64,000 bases of DNA from JBBROS01 sp965217935 (GTDB taxonomy: Bacteria > Pseudomonadota > Alphaproteobacteria > Acetobacterales > Acetobacteraceae). The translations under genes were made by a program, and so were the position numbers. Location of the stretch: contig OZ244581.1 of the NCBI GenBank assembly GCA_965217935.1, forward strand, positions 1 through 64,000, given 5' to 3'. The notes beneath the pieces were generated by a model. It did no database searches. It worked only from the letters and a program-made list of their open reading frames with translations, and was not told the origin of the DNA. Position 1 is the first letter of the stretch. The number at the start of each line of letters is the position of its first letter. Positions 1-7,186 of this stretch are shown piece after piece.

Positions 1-413
1 AAATCCGAGACCCACAAGGCGTTCGGCCTTGGCGCCTTGAACTGCCGGTTAACCCGATCAAGCGGGCAGACGGCGGCCGGATCAGGGACGGTGGTGCGGA
101 TTTTCCGGCCTCGCACGACGCCCTGCAGCCCCATGGCGCGCATCAGCCGCGCCACCGTGCAGCGGGCGGCCCTGATGCCCTCGCGGCGGAGCTGCCGCCA
201 CACTTTGCGAACGCCGTAGACGCAGAAGTTCGCTTCGAACACGCGGCGGATCTCAACCATCAGCGCCGCGTCGCTCCTCATTCGCGTCGACTGCTTGGCA
301 GGATCAGCCTGCCGGGCGGCATGGGCGCGGTAAGTTGACGGAGCGATCGGCAGGACCTTGCAGATCGGCTCGACCCCGTGAACCTCCCGGTGCTCGTCGA
401 TAAAGGCGATTAT
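1..413 (-). CDS. IS3-family transposase OrfB, N-terminal part (runs off the window)
   Basis: Reading the minus strand in the -1 frame relative to OrfA gives IIAFIDEHREVHGVEPIC, then a segment ending in a typical HTH_21/rve lead-in with NFCVYGVRKVWRQL and RCTVARLMRAMGL. This is the N-terminal DNA-binding half of an IS3-family DDE integrase. The catalytic DDE residues would lie beyond base 1 and cannot be checked. No independent start codon is evident, which fits production as an OrfAB fusion. Frame and family are clear; whether the gene is intact is unknown. Confidence 0.75.
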   Translation of the reverse strand, partial: MIAFIDEHREVHGVEPICKVLPIAPSTYRAHAARQADPAKQSTRMRSDAALMVEIRRVFEANFCVYGVRKVWRQLRREGIRAARCTVARLMRAMGLQGVVRGRKIRTTVPDPAAVCPLDRVNRQFKAPRPNALWVSD

Positions 414-739
414 CGCTTGAAGGGGCGGTCGAGCTCCGCCTGGGCAAAATACGCTGACGCCTTGCGCAGCATCTCATTGGCCTGGCGCAGCTCGCGAACT
501 TCTCGCTCCAGCGCGCGAAGCCGCTCCTGCTCCGCAGTTGTCGGGCCACCCCGCAAGCCCTGGTCACGTTCGGCTTGGCGCACCCACCGGCGCAGCGTCT
601 CGGCCCGGCAGCCAATCTTGGTCGCAATCGAGCCAATCGCCGCCCACTGCGACGCATGTTCGCCTCCATGCTCAGACACCATCCGCACGGCACGCGCGCG
701 GACCTCCTCTGAAAACTTGTTTGTTGTTGACTTGCTCAT
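410..739 (-). CDS. IS3-family transposase OrfA
   Basis: A 109-residue helix-turn-helix protein that binds the ends of the IS and acts with OrfB. Residues about 8-55 form the HTH (ARAVRMVSEH through CRAETLRRWVRQAE), followed by a leucine-rich coiled coil (RLRALEREVRELRQANEMLR) and the typical tail KASAYFAQAELDRP. The length is normal for the family. OrfB follows in the -1 frame, as expected if the fused transposase is made by -1 frameshifting. The ORF is intact; the start ATG at 739 is the only one that keeps the whole HTH. Confidence 0.85.
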   Translation of the reverse strand: MSKSTTNKFSEEVRARAVRMVSEHGGEHASQWAAIGSIATKIGCRAETLRRWVRQAERDQGLRGGPTTAEQERLRALEREVRELRQANEMLRKASAYFAQAELDRPFKR

Positions 740-869
740 GGCTCCATCCTCTCAACGGTTGGAGCCTTCGGCAAACCCGGGGCGGTTCAGACCTGAGTGG
801 ACATTCGCATACGCTGGAAGAGCACCTCTCACCAGACTGCTTGACAATCCATTCCACATAAATGGGGAC

Positions 870-1886
870 ATGAGCCGACGTATGTTCGAGGTGCTGGCCG
901 AACGTATCCCTCGCGTGGAGCCCTATTCTATAGACGAAATGTTTATGGACATGGACACCCCCCGTGACGCCGCCGACCTCGCACGCGAGCTGCGCCATGC
1001 CGTCCGCCGCATTGCCAAGATCCCCACCTGCGTGGGGCTTGGCCCGACCAAGACGGTTGCCAAGCTCGCCAACGCCGTCGCCAAGGACGACCCGGCGCTG
1101 GACGGCGTATGCGACTTGCGGGACGAGCGGGACCGGACGCGCCTTTACGAGCGCACTGCCGTGGACGAGGTGTGGGGCGTGGGCGGGCGCACCGGCGAGA
1201 AGCTGCGCACGTTCGGCATCACCACGGTTGCCCGCTTCATCGCCATGCCGCCCCGCGAGGTGCGGCGCCTGCTGACCGTGGTGGGCGCCCGCGTGCAGGC
1301 CGAACTGCAGGGCGTGTCTTGCCTGCCGCTGTCGCTCACGGTACCCACGCGCAAGGGCCTGGCCGTGACCCGCTGTTTCGGGCGTCCTGTTGCACGCTGG
1401 GCGGAGATGAGGGAAGCCTGCGCCCACCATGCGTCGCGTGCCGGCGAGAAGCTGCGCGCGACCGGGCTGGTCGCCGGCCGTATGGCGGTGTTCCTGCACA
1501 CCGACCCGCATTCGGGCGATCCCTGGTATTCCGCTCAGCACGCGGGACGCATCGAGCCGACTGACGACGCCCGCGCCCTGATCGGCGAGGCCGTGCGAAT
1601 GCTGGCGCCATTGTGGCGGGACGGGCACCGCTACATGAAGGTCGGTGTCCTGCTGGACGACCTGCGGGACAAGGCGACGCAGCCGCGGTCCTTGTTCCCG
1701 ACGCGCGACCCCGCGCACTCGGCCGCGCTCATGCGCGCAATGGATCAGGTCAACAGCCGTTACGGACGGGGGTCGCTGCGCCCGCTGGCGACCGGCGCCA
1801 CCCGGCCCTGGGGCACGCGGGCCGGGCGGCTGACACAGCGTTACACCACCCATGCCGGCGAAATCATGCAGGCGACCGCGCTGTGA
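870..1886 (+). pseudogene. umuC: Y-family DNA polymerase UmuC, 5'-truncated
   Basis: The product resembles the catalytic subunit of DNA polymerase V, an error-prone lesion-bypass polymerase. Homology starts abruptly at GDMSRRMFEVLAE and continues through the active-site motif YSIDEMFMD, the helix-hairpin-helix region (VWGVGGRTGEKLRTFGI) and the C-terminal little-finger domain. The first roughly 65 residues of the family, which carry the first catalytic aspartate, are missing where the IS3 element ends. The reading frame is open further upstream, but that part is IS sequence on the wrong strand. An ATG at 870 could start a fragment, which would be polymerase-dead. No umuD is visible. Such genes are often plasmid-borne, in line with the partition genes that follow. 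Confidence 0.85.
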
Positions 1887-2144
1887 GGGATCAAAAGCTC
1901 ATCGCTGCGAAAACATATATTTAGGGCAGTCCTCTGGCGATCATTTTGACTGATGGCTAATTTAATATACGTTTTTGCGCGCTTGGGTTTTCTATTTGGG
2001 AAATTGGCCGACTGATGCGGATCAGGCACACCTGACCGAAGCGCCCACCAACTGCCGCGCGCGCCCCTGAACAAGGGCGAGACGCCTTCGGCGAAGGAAC
2101 AAACGCCAAGGTAAGATGTGCCTTCCTGTCTTGGCTACTCCGCC
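1887..2144. other. Intergenic stretch with an AT-rich imperfect inverted repeat
   Basis: No gene seen. The only structure is an AT-rich inverted repeat with arms at about 1907-1923 and 1963-1980 (GCGAAAACATATATTTA against TAATATACGTTTTTGCGC). It lies between the end of umuC and the convergent antitoxin gene, so it could end transcription or be an IS scar. Neither is established. Confidence 0.35.
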
Positions 2145-2462
2145 TCATGCCGCAGCGGCGCGGTCCAGGACATCCATGACCGCCTGCGGGTCGTGCTCGA
2201 TCACCAGTAGCAACGTGCGCGCGGCCTGCTCCGGCCGGCGCCGCTTCTGCTCCCATTCCCGCACCGCCCCCACGCTGAACCCGAAGCGCGCCGCGAATGC
2301 CTTCTGGCTCAACCCGAGCTTGCCCCGGATCGCCCTCACGTCCACGTCGCGCGGCGGTGCCACCCGATGCACGCGCGAGGGCGCGAGCTTGCCGGTCAGG
2401 ATGTCCGCTGCCTGCTGCATCGCCTCCAGGAACTCGCTCCGCTCCTCCATCTGATCCGTCAT
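2145..2462 (-). CDS. higA: HigA-type antitoxin / XRE-family regulator
   Basis: A 105-residue protein with a C-terminal Cro/XRE helix-turn-helix (VRAIRGKLGLSQKAFAARFG, then SVGAVREWEQKRRRPEQAAR). It resembles antitoxins of the HigBA/NadS group, which neutralise a RelE-fold toxin and repress their own promoter. The start at 2462 (MTDQMEE) is chosen because GGACAG precedes it at normal spacing; an upstream in-frame start at 2504 would add residues with no family likeness. It follows the toxin gene, the order usual for higBA. The toxin partner is frameshifted, so this antitoxin may now be an orphan repressor. Confidence 0.8.
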   Translation of the reverse strand: MTDQMEERSEFLEAMQQAADILTGKLAPSRVHRVAPPRDVDVRAIRGKLGLSQKAFAARFGFSVGAVREWEQKRRRPEQAARTLLLVIEHDPQAVMDVLDRAAAA

Positions 2463-2530
2463 GGCTCTGTCCTCTATTCCGCCGCGGCACGATCGCCCCG
2501 GCACTGACTGTGTATTTCGCTAGACCTCAC

Positions 2531-2873
2531 TTAGCGGTCCGTTGCTGCCGCAACTGCGCCTTCATGGCGTCCACGATCCGGCGGGCGCCGTCCCGCTCCG
2601 CTTGCGTGAGATCGCTTTGCTCGTTTTTCCCATAGAGCGTGATCGCCACGACGGGCAACTCGCTGGTGAGAACGTAATAGACCACCCGGAAAGCCCGCGC
2701 TTGCCCCGTCCGCCGCCGGCGAAGCGCAGCTTGCGCACGCCGCCGGTGCCGGGGATCACGTCACCGGCGAGCGGGTTCCACGCCAGCAGGTTGATGAGGT
2801 TTGTGCGCTCTTGCTCACTCAACAAGGCGTCCGCCTTGCGCGTGAAGACCGGGGTTTCCATCACCGTCTGCAT
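2531..2873 (-). pseudogene. higB: HigB/RelE-family toxin, frameshifted
   Basis: The first half reads as a RelE-superfamily mRNA-interferase (LLSEQERTNLINLLAWNPLAGD, GTGGVRKLRFAGGGRGKRG). At about 2690 the frame breaks: the expected continuation AFRVVYYVLTSELPVVAI and LYGKNEQSDLTQAERD is present in another frame and runs to a stop at 2531. One inserted base restores the full protein, so this is a single-base deletion or a sequencing error. The annotated frame would make a 103-residue protein with a scrambled C-terminus lacking the family's catalytic end. The antitoxin gene downstream is intact. Confidence 0.8.
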
Positions 2874-2881
2874 AGCTAGAT

Positions 2882-2917
2882 ACTACGGCAATGACGCACA
2901 TGTGTCAATGCCGTAGT
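2882..2917. promoter_or_regulatory. Inverted repeat upstream of higBA, candidate autoregulatory operator
   Basis: Arms ACTACGGCAATGAC (2882-2895) and GTCAATGCCGTAGT (2904-2917) are complementary at 13 of 14 positions around an 8-bp centre. The dyad lies 10 bases upstream of the toxin start, where HigA-type antitoxins bind to repress their operon. That it is the operator is inference from position and symmetry. Confidence 0.55.
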
Positions 2918-3115
2918 TAGCTGGATCGCAACGCGTGCAGGGCTGCGACCACGGCGAGTTGACCAAGTATCTTATAATACGTGTTGACGCTTATACGGTA
3001 ATGAGGTGTTTAAGTGACATGGGCGAGCGGCAAAGCGAGGCTCATAAAACCTCTTATGACCGAATACGTGCCGCAGCGTAAGCGTGATGACGGCACGATA
3101 GCTAGGAGCAGGGAC

Positions 3116-3334
3116 ATGCAGATACAGACGGCACGGTATTTCGTTTATTCGCAGAAACTCGGAACGCAGCGCCACCTGTTCAGCATTCGTGCCGAGGTCC
3201 GAGCCGAGACGTCGCGCGTGGCACGCGAGCGGTTTAAGCGCACTCTGCCCCGGCGCCACTGCGTGATCGGGGTCAAGCAAGCCGCTGGCGAGCACGGTGG
3301 CAGGACGGCCCAGCGCGGTCATTGGATTGGCTGA
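3116..3334 (+). CDS. Small plasmid-type hypothetical protein
   Basis: A 72-residue basic ORF (MQIQTARYFVYSQKLGTQRH...). I recognise no family. It is kept because AGGAGCAGGGAC precedes the ATG at ideal spacing, it reads in the same direction as the genes after it, and it ends 60 bases before the next gene. The ORF can be extended to 3014, but that part has no ribosome site. The upstream 200 bases (2920-3115) hold AT-rich promoter-like sequence and no other gene. Confidence 0.4.
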   Translation: MQIQTARYFVYSQKLGTQRHLFSIRAEVRAETSRVARERFKRTLPRRHCVIGVKQAAGEHGGRTAQRGHWIG

Positions 3335-3394
3335 TTATCCCTTGTACGTGCGTAACAGAATTGCCGTGTTCGGCAGAAAATAAGGAGAAGCTAG

Positions 3395-4057
3395 ATGAAC
3401 GTTGAGCATGTCTCCGCGGCCGGCACCGCGAAACTGATCCGGGCGGCGCTCAAGCACAGCTTCCCCGGCGTGCGCTTTTCCGTGCGCTCCCGCACCTACG
3501 CGGGTGGCGCATCCATTAATGTCGAGTGGACCGACGGCCCGACCGCGCGCATGGTCGAGGCCGTGGCCGGCCAGTTCGCGGGCGGACGCTTCGACGGCAG
3601 CATCGACATGAAAATTGGGGTCCATCACTGGCTCATGCCGGACGGCACGGCGACCGTCGCCAGCACCAACGGCACGGAAGGCAGCAAGGGTTGCATTCCG
3701 GCTCGGCAGGAGCCGGTGCCGCACCCGAATGCCCGACTCGTCCACTTCTGCGCTGATTTCGTGTTCTGCACCCGGCGGCACTCCACCGGATTGGTCGCCC
3801 GCGTGCTGGAACGCAGGCGGGTACTGGGCTGGCCAACCGAGTTGCTGGAGGTGCGGACCAGCGGCTGCGGCGGTGCCTATGTTGCCGCGCGAAGCCACGC
3901 GGACGGCGATGCCGAGCTCTGGGAGCGTGAGGCCCGCGTCGCGGTCGCTCGGTTCATGGTGGTGCAGGCGGGCAATGAGAAGAGCGCCATGGCGGCACCG
4001 AAGACGCGAGGGGGCGTCCAAGGACGGGGTGAGCCGCCCGGCCCTCCGAATTGCTGA
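3395..4057 (+). CDS. Plasmid protein with a probable LPD29-type domain
   Basis: A 220-residue protein. Residues 1-75 (VSAAGTAKLIRAALKHSFPG, then RFSVRSRTYAGGASINVEWT and VEAVAGQFAGGRFDGSIDM) match what I know of large-polyvalent-protein-associated domain 29, found in plasmid and phage accessory proteins of unknown role. The C-terminal half contains several cysteines and histidines (HFCADFVFCTRRH) that could hold a metal, and a low-complexity proline-rich tail. The ribosome site is AAGGAG. It sits 79 bases upstream of a parA gene, as such proteins often do near plasmid maintenance loci. Function unknown. Confidence 0.65.
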   Translation: MNVEHVSAAGTAKLIRAALKHSFPGVRFSVRSRTYAGGASINVEWTDGPTARMVEAVAGQFAGGRFDGSIDMKIGVHHWLMPDGTATVASTNGTEGSKGCIPARQEPVPHPNARLVHFCADFVFCTRRHSTGLVARVLERRRVLGWPTELLEVRTSGCGGAYVAARSHADGDAELWEREARVAVARFMVVQAGNEKSAMAAPKTRGGVQGRGEPPGPPNC

Positions 4058-4080
4058 ACTGGAGAACACGCCTACGGCTA

Positions 4081-4120
4081 GACACGGACCGCCGTGTTGC
4101 CTTACACGGTAACACGGTCC
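4081..4120. promoter_or_regulatory. Cluster of CACGG half-sites upstream of parA
   Basis: Four copies of CACGG or its complement occur within 40 bases just before the partition gene, including the dyad CCGTGT-6-ACACGG. Repeated short half-sites ahead of a small parA operon are typical for the binding site of the small ParB-like partner, which both represses and builds the centromere. This reading is inference; no experimentally known site is matched. Confidence 0.4.
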
Positions 4121-4136
4121 TGATCGGAGAAAGCCT

Positions 4137-4796
4137 GTGGCGAGACCCTTGGTTGTCGTCCTCGCGTCGCAGAAGGGTGGCGTGGGCAAGACCACGCTGG
4201 CCGCGCACCTGGCGGTCGCGGCCGACCTCGCCGGCGTTGGCGCTGTCGCCGTTTACGACACCGACCCGCAGCAGAGCCTGGCCCGGTGGTGGGACAAGCG
4301 CGATGCGGAGACGCCCCATTACGCCCGCGGTGGCGTGGACGAGCTGGACGCGACGCTTGAGCGGCTGGGCGAGAAGGGGCTGCGCCTGCCGGTGATCGAC
4401 ACCCCGCCCGCCGTCACCGGCGCGATCCAGGCCTTGGTAGGGCGGGCCGATTTCGTGGTGGTGCCGACCAAGCCCAACATGCTGGACCTCGAAGCCCTGG
4501 GCAGCACCGTCTCCCTAGTACGCGAGCTGGGCAAGCCGTTCGCCTTCGCGCTCACCATGGTCAAGACCGGCACCACGGTGGGCGCGGACGGGGCGCGCGT
4601 GCTCAGCTCGTTCGGCGCCGTGGCCGCCATCGTGGGCGACCGCACCGGCATCGCGACCAGCATGAACCGGGGCGGGACGGTGATCGAGCAGGAACCGAAG
4701 GGGCGCGGGGCGGAGGAAATTGGCCAGCTCTGGCAAGCCGTAGGCGCCGCAACCGGCCTTGTACAGCAGAGGAAAAGGACCAAGAGCCATGTCTAA
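4137..4796 (+). CDS. parA: ParA-family partition ATPase
   Basis: A 219-residue MinD/ParA ATPase that would move plasmid copies apart over the nucleoid. It has the deviant Walker A motif QKGGVGKTT (residues 12-20), Walker A' YDTDPQQSLARWW, and Walker B VIDTPP at about residue 86. There is no N-terminal DNA-binding domain, so it belongs to the small type Ib class, which works with a small site-specific DNA-binding protein. The start is GTG at 4137. Its stop overlaps the next gene by 8 bases, so the two form an operon. No lesion seen. A second, separate parA lies 2 kb downstream. Confidence 0.9.
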   Translation: MARPLVVVLASQKGGVGKTTLAAHLAVAADLAGVGAVAVYDTDPQQSLARWWDKRDAETPHYARGGVDELDATLERLGEKGLRLPVIDTPPAVTGAIQALVGRADFVVVPTKPNMLDLEALGSTVSLVRELGKPFAFALTMVKTGTTVGADGARVLSSFGAVAAIVGDRTGIATSMNRGGTVIEQEPKGRGAEEIGQLWQAVGAATGLVQQRKRTKSHV

Positions 4797-5217
4797 GCCT
4801 GCCGCCGCCGCGGTGTCGTCCGCGCGCAAAAAGGACAACAGGTTCGACCCGGCCGATTTCTCGGACGTGCTGGCGCCCAAGGGCCAGGCCGCGGGCGCCG
4901 TGACCGGCGCCGAGCAGCGCGGCGCACCCTCAATTGCGGTGCCAAACGCATCTCAGCCTACGGTCGCACCGATAGACAATGCCGCGGCTGCCTCTGCGCT
5001 ACCCGCCGCGGCGGACGCGGCGAGGGCTGCGGCGCAGCAGCGGCGGCGCAACTCAACCAGCTTCGACTTCCCGGACTACGTGAACGAGGGGATCACGCTT
5101 TGGCTGCGCGGGCATCCAGAGCACAATCTCAAGACCATGATCCATCTCGGGCTGACCAAGCTCGGCATCCACGTGGAACCGGAGGACCTGGTGCCGCAAC
5201 GACGCCGAAGACGGTAA
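4789..5217 (+). CDS. Small partition partner protein (ParB-like, type Ib)
   Basis: A 142-residue protein translated in overlap with ParA. The N-terminal half is alanine-rich and probably disordered. The C-terminal 50 residues (NSTSFDFPDYVNEGITLWLR, then HPEHNLKTMIHLGLTKLGI) look like a ribbon-helix-helix or short HTH DNA-binding module, followed by a basic tail RRRRR. Position and size fit the centromere-binding partner of type Ib partition systems, with the CACGG cluster upstream as the likely target. I cannot assign it to a named family; the role comes from context. Confidence 0.65.
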   Translation: MSKPAAAAVSSARKKDNRFDPADFSDVLAPKGQAAGAVTGAEQRGAPSIAVPNASQPTVAPIDNAAAASALPAAADAARAAAQQRRRNSTSFDFPDYVNEGITLWLRGHPEHNLKTMIHLGLTKLGIHVEPEDLVPQRRRRR

Positions 5218-5296
5218 TTCGGCAATACATTTATAATTGCTGCGGCAAGACACGTATGGACGAAACCGCTTGCGCTTCTCCTTCACGCCCCTGAAC

Positions 5297-5315
5297 CAAC
5301 AGCTCTGTCACCAGG
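5297..5315 (+). repeat. Single end-copy of the CAACAGCTCTGTCACCAG repeat
   Basis: CAACAGCTCTGTCACCAG here is identical to the outer part of both ends of the 277-bp miniature element at 34334-34610. Only one end is present, so this is a solo remnant or a one-ended insertion. The surrounding 5218-5354 holds no gene. Confidence 0.5.
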
Positions 5316-5354
5316 GCCATTTGGGAACGCGAACTATGAGCGTCTGGTAGACAA

Positions 5355-5551
5355 TCAGGAAGGCTGCGCCTTGAGCGCCTCATAGATCGCCGTCTTGCTG
5401 ACTTTCACGCGCGTGGCGGCCTCGCGCACGGTTAGGCCCTTGGCGACGTGCTCGCGCGCCCGCCGGAGCTTGTCGTCGGTGACGGCCGGTTTGCGCCCAC
5501 CCTTGCGTCCCCGGGCCGCGGCGGCGGCCAAGCCCGCACGGGTGCGCTCCT
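5355..5551 (-). pseudogene. Serine resolvase/invertase, C-terminal remnant
   Basis: About 65 residues of a Tn3/Hin-type serine recombinase remain: the end of the long helix (ERTRAGLAAAAARGRKGGRK) and the complete DNA-binding HTH (DKLRRAREHVAKGLTVREAA, TRVKVSKTAIYEAL). The catalytic domain is missing because the miniature element at 5552-5991 begins exactly where homology stops. The fragment cannot recombine DNA. A start codon inside the miniature element's end could in principle express the HTH alone. Confidence 0.85.
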
Positions 5552-5991
5552 GGCCTTGTCGTAAGCTCTCTGCCAAAAGTGCCAATCTGAAAAGCCTGTA
5601 ATTTCAATGTTTCACACTGCTTACTACGTGGCAATGCATTGATGAAACTGAAAACTCAGCTTTCAGTTTCGGTATGCGACTGTTCTTGATGGTGGAGGCC
5701 CTGCGCACTCATTTGCGTGAGGGAAACCCGGTTGATTGCCTCCGGACAGCACCGAGCAGCCAACGTGAAGTGCCCTCGTCTTGTGGAACGCCTTTATGGA
5801 ACGTCTAACCCTTTGATACGGCTCAATCCAATTTCCTGTTCCAAAATCGACCGGTTGCGGATCAACATGGCCGAAATGAAAAGCTGGGTATTTAAACATA
5901 TCAATGTGTTGCCATATTGCGTGAAGCGCACGCGATTGAAATAACGTGCTTTCCAGATCGGCACTTTTGGCAGCTAGGTTACGACAAGGCC
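5552..5991. mobile_element. 440-bp Tn3-derived miniature inverted-repeat element (TIME-like)
   Basis: Both ends begin GGCCTTGTCGTAA and continue with CTGCCAAAAGTGCC in inverted orientation. The same ends bound the Tn3-family transposon at 41896-45775. The likeness goes beyond the tips: the right half, read on the minus strand, follows the left end and resolvase-upstream region of that transposon for about 200 bases (shared blocks CGCTTCACGCAAT, CCAGCTTTTC, ATCAAAGGGTTA). The left half follows its right end. No ORF inside is credible. No 5-bp target duplication is visible (CTCCT against CGGTT). It interrupts a serine resolvase gene. Non-autonomous Tn3-derived elements of this plan are known as TIMEs. 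Confidence 0.8.
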
Positions 5992-6073
5992 CGGTTGCCT
6001 ATCCCAGCCGCGCCAAGGTGGCCAACATCTCGTTCCTCTCTATCTCATGACTTTATTATCACATTAGGAATTT

Positions 6074-6109
6074 ACAACATCATGAATTAAGGTCTACTCT
6101 TGATGTTGT
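6074..6109. promoter_or_regulatory. Inverted repeat upstream of the second partition operon
   Basis: Arms ACAACATCA (6074-6082) and TGATGTTGT (6101-6109) are perfectly complementary across an 18-bp AT-rich spacer, inside the only strongly AT-rich stretch between 5992 and 6180. The site lies 70 bases before an RHH protein gene that starts a partition operon, so it is a candidate promoter/operator for that protein. Inference only. Confidence 0.45.
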
Positions 6110-6179
6110 CGCGGCGGAGTTGAACTGACATGCTGACGGATCGCAGGGGCGCTTCGGCGCCGCCCAGGAGCTGGACCAG

Positions 6180-6437
6180 ATGGCTAGAAAAGACCAGGCC
6201 GGGCGCACCCCGGCTGGCAATGCCCAAGCCTCACCCGAGCCGGATGCTCGGCAGGTGATGGTGTCGTTCTCAATGTCCGAGCCAGCTCACTTCGCCCTCA
6301 AGACCCGTGCGCTGCATGAGCGCACTACGGTCAAGGCAGTCGTCATGAAGGCTCTCAAGGCGTTCGGGATCGACGTGCCGGATGACGAGCTGGTGGACCG
6401 TCGAGCCGGCCGAGCTGGCCGACCCAAGGGACGCTGA
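6180..6437 (+). CDS. Ribbon-helix-helix partition regulator
   Basis: An 85-residue protein with a basic, disordered N-terminus, then RQVMVSFSMSEPAHFALKTR and ERTTVKAVVMKALKAFGIDV, the strand-helix-helix pattern of a ribbon-helix-helix DNA binder. It ends in a basic tail (RAGRAGRPKGR). AGGAG precedes the ATG. It is followed after one base by parA, so it is probably the autoregulator or an accessory centromere-binding protein of this second partition locus. The inverted repeat at 6074-6109 is its likely site. Confidence 0.65.
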   Translation: MARKDQAGRTPAGNAQASPEPDARQVMVSFSMSEPAHFALKTRALHERTTVKAVVMKALKAFGIDVPDDELVDRRAGRAGRPKGR

Positions 6438-6438
6438 C

Positions 6439-7186
6439 ATGAAAACGCTCGTGGTCATGAACGAGAAAGGCGGCGTCGGTAAGACCAACATCGTCGCCCA
6501 TGCCGGATGGTATTTCGCGGAACGCTACTGGACCTTGCTGGTGGACCTGGATCAGCAGGCCAACCTGACCATGACGCTCGGCGCTCACCTGTCCACCGTG
6601 GAGAGCGTCGAGTTGTTCGCGGAGGTGACCAAGGTTGGCGGACGTCGGGCCGCTGACCGTCACCCGCTCGACGCGCGACCTCCTCGGCGTCGAGGGCGTG
6701 GACCGGGCGTGCATCGAGGTGTTCCGGGACAGCCTGAAAGCGATGTCCGACAGCTATGACATCTGCATCATCGACACCCCCCCTGCCCTCACCAATCGGA
6801 CCTTTGGCGCCCTGCTGGCGGCAGACGCCGTGTTGGCGCCGATCGGCATCAACGACTACTCGCTTGCCGGCATCGCCGAGCTGCTGCGGGCGATCAAGGG
6901 CGTCTCGGCCCATTACAAGCGGGCGGAACCCGCCTTTCTGGGACTGCTGCCGTCGCTTTATGACCGCAAGAGCCGGCGCGAGCGGCAGATGTTCGAGGAG
7001 TTGGCGACGCACGTCGGCAAGCTGCTGTTTCCCGGCGTGGTGGCCAAGCGCGACCTCTACGCGCGCGCGGCCGGCGAGCGTGAGCCGGTGTGGACCATGA
7101 AAGGCGCATCCGCACGCGAGGCCGGGGCCGAGATACGCGGGATATTCGAGACGGTTGAGCAGAAGATGGAGTTGGCCCGTGGCTAA
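6439..7186 (+). pseudogene. parA: ParA-family partition ATPase, frameshifted
   Basis: The first 65 residues carry the Walker A motif NEKGGVGKTN and LLVDLDQQANLTMTL. At about 6633 the frame shifts by one base; the rest (DSYDICIIDTPPALTNRTF with Walker B, then to EQKMELARG) lies in the next frame and has its own potential TTG start at 6635. Skipping one G restores a single ATPase of about 248 residues. As it stands, neither half has both ATP-binding motifs. It could be real decay or a base-call error. The downstream parB is intact and overlaps the end of this gene by 8 bases. Confidence 0.8.

Larger units (their letters stand above)
1..789 (-). mobile_element. IS3-family insertion sequence, partial (cut by window edge)
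   Basis: The element holds an orfA/orfB pair on the minus strand. Its outer end is visible at 776-789, where the complementary strand begins TGAACCGCCCCGGG, the kind of terminus seen in IS3-family elements. The other end lies to the left of the window. It sits directly upstream of a umuC-like gene that lacks its 5' third, so this insertion, or one event with it, probably destroyed that gene. About 70 bases between 790 and 860 match neither the IS nor umuC and may be a relic of another event. Confidence 0.8.

Noticed and set aside
378..869. N-terminal extension of the umuC frame to 502 codons
   Set aside because: The first 160 codons are antisense to IS3 orfA and show no polymerase likeness.
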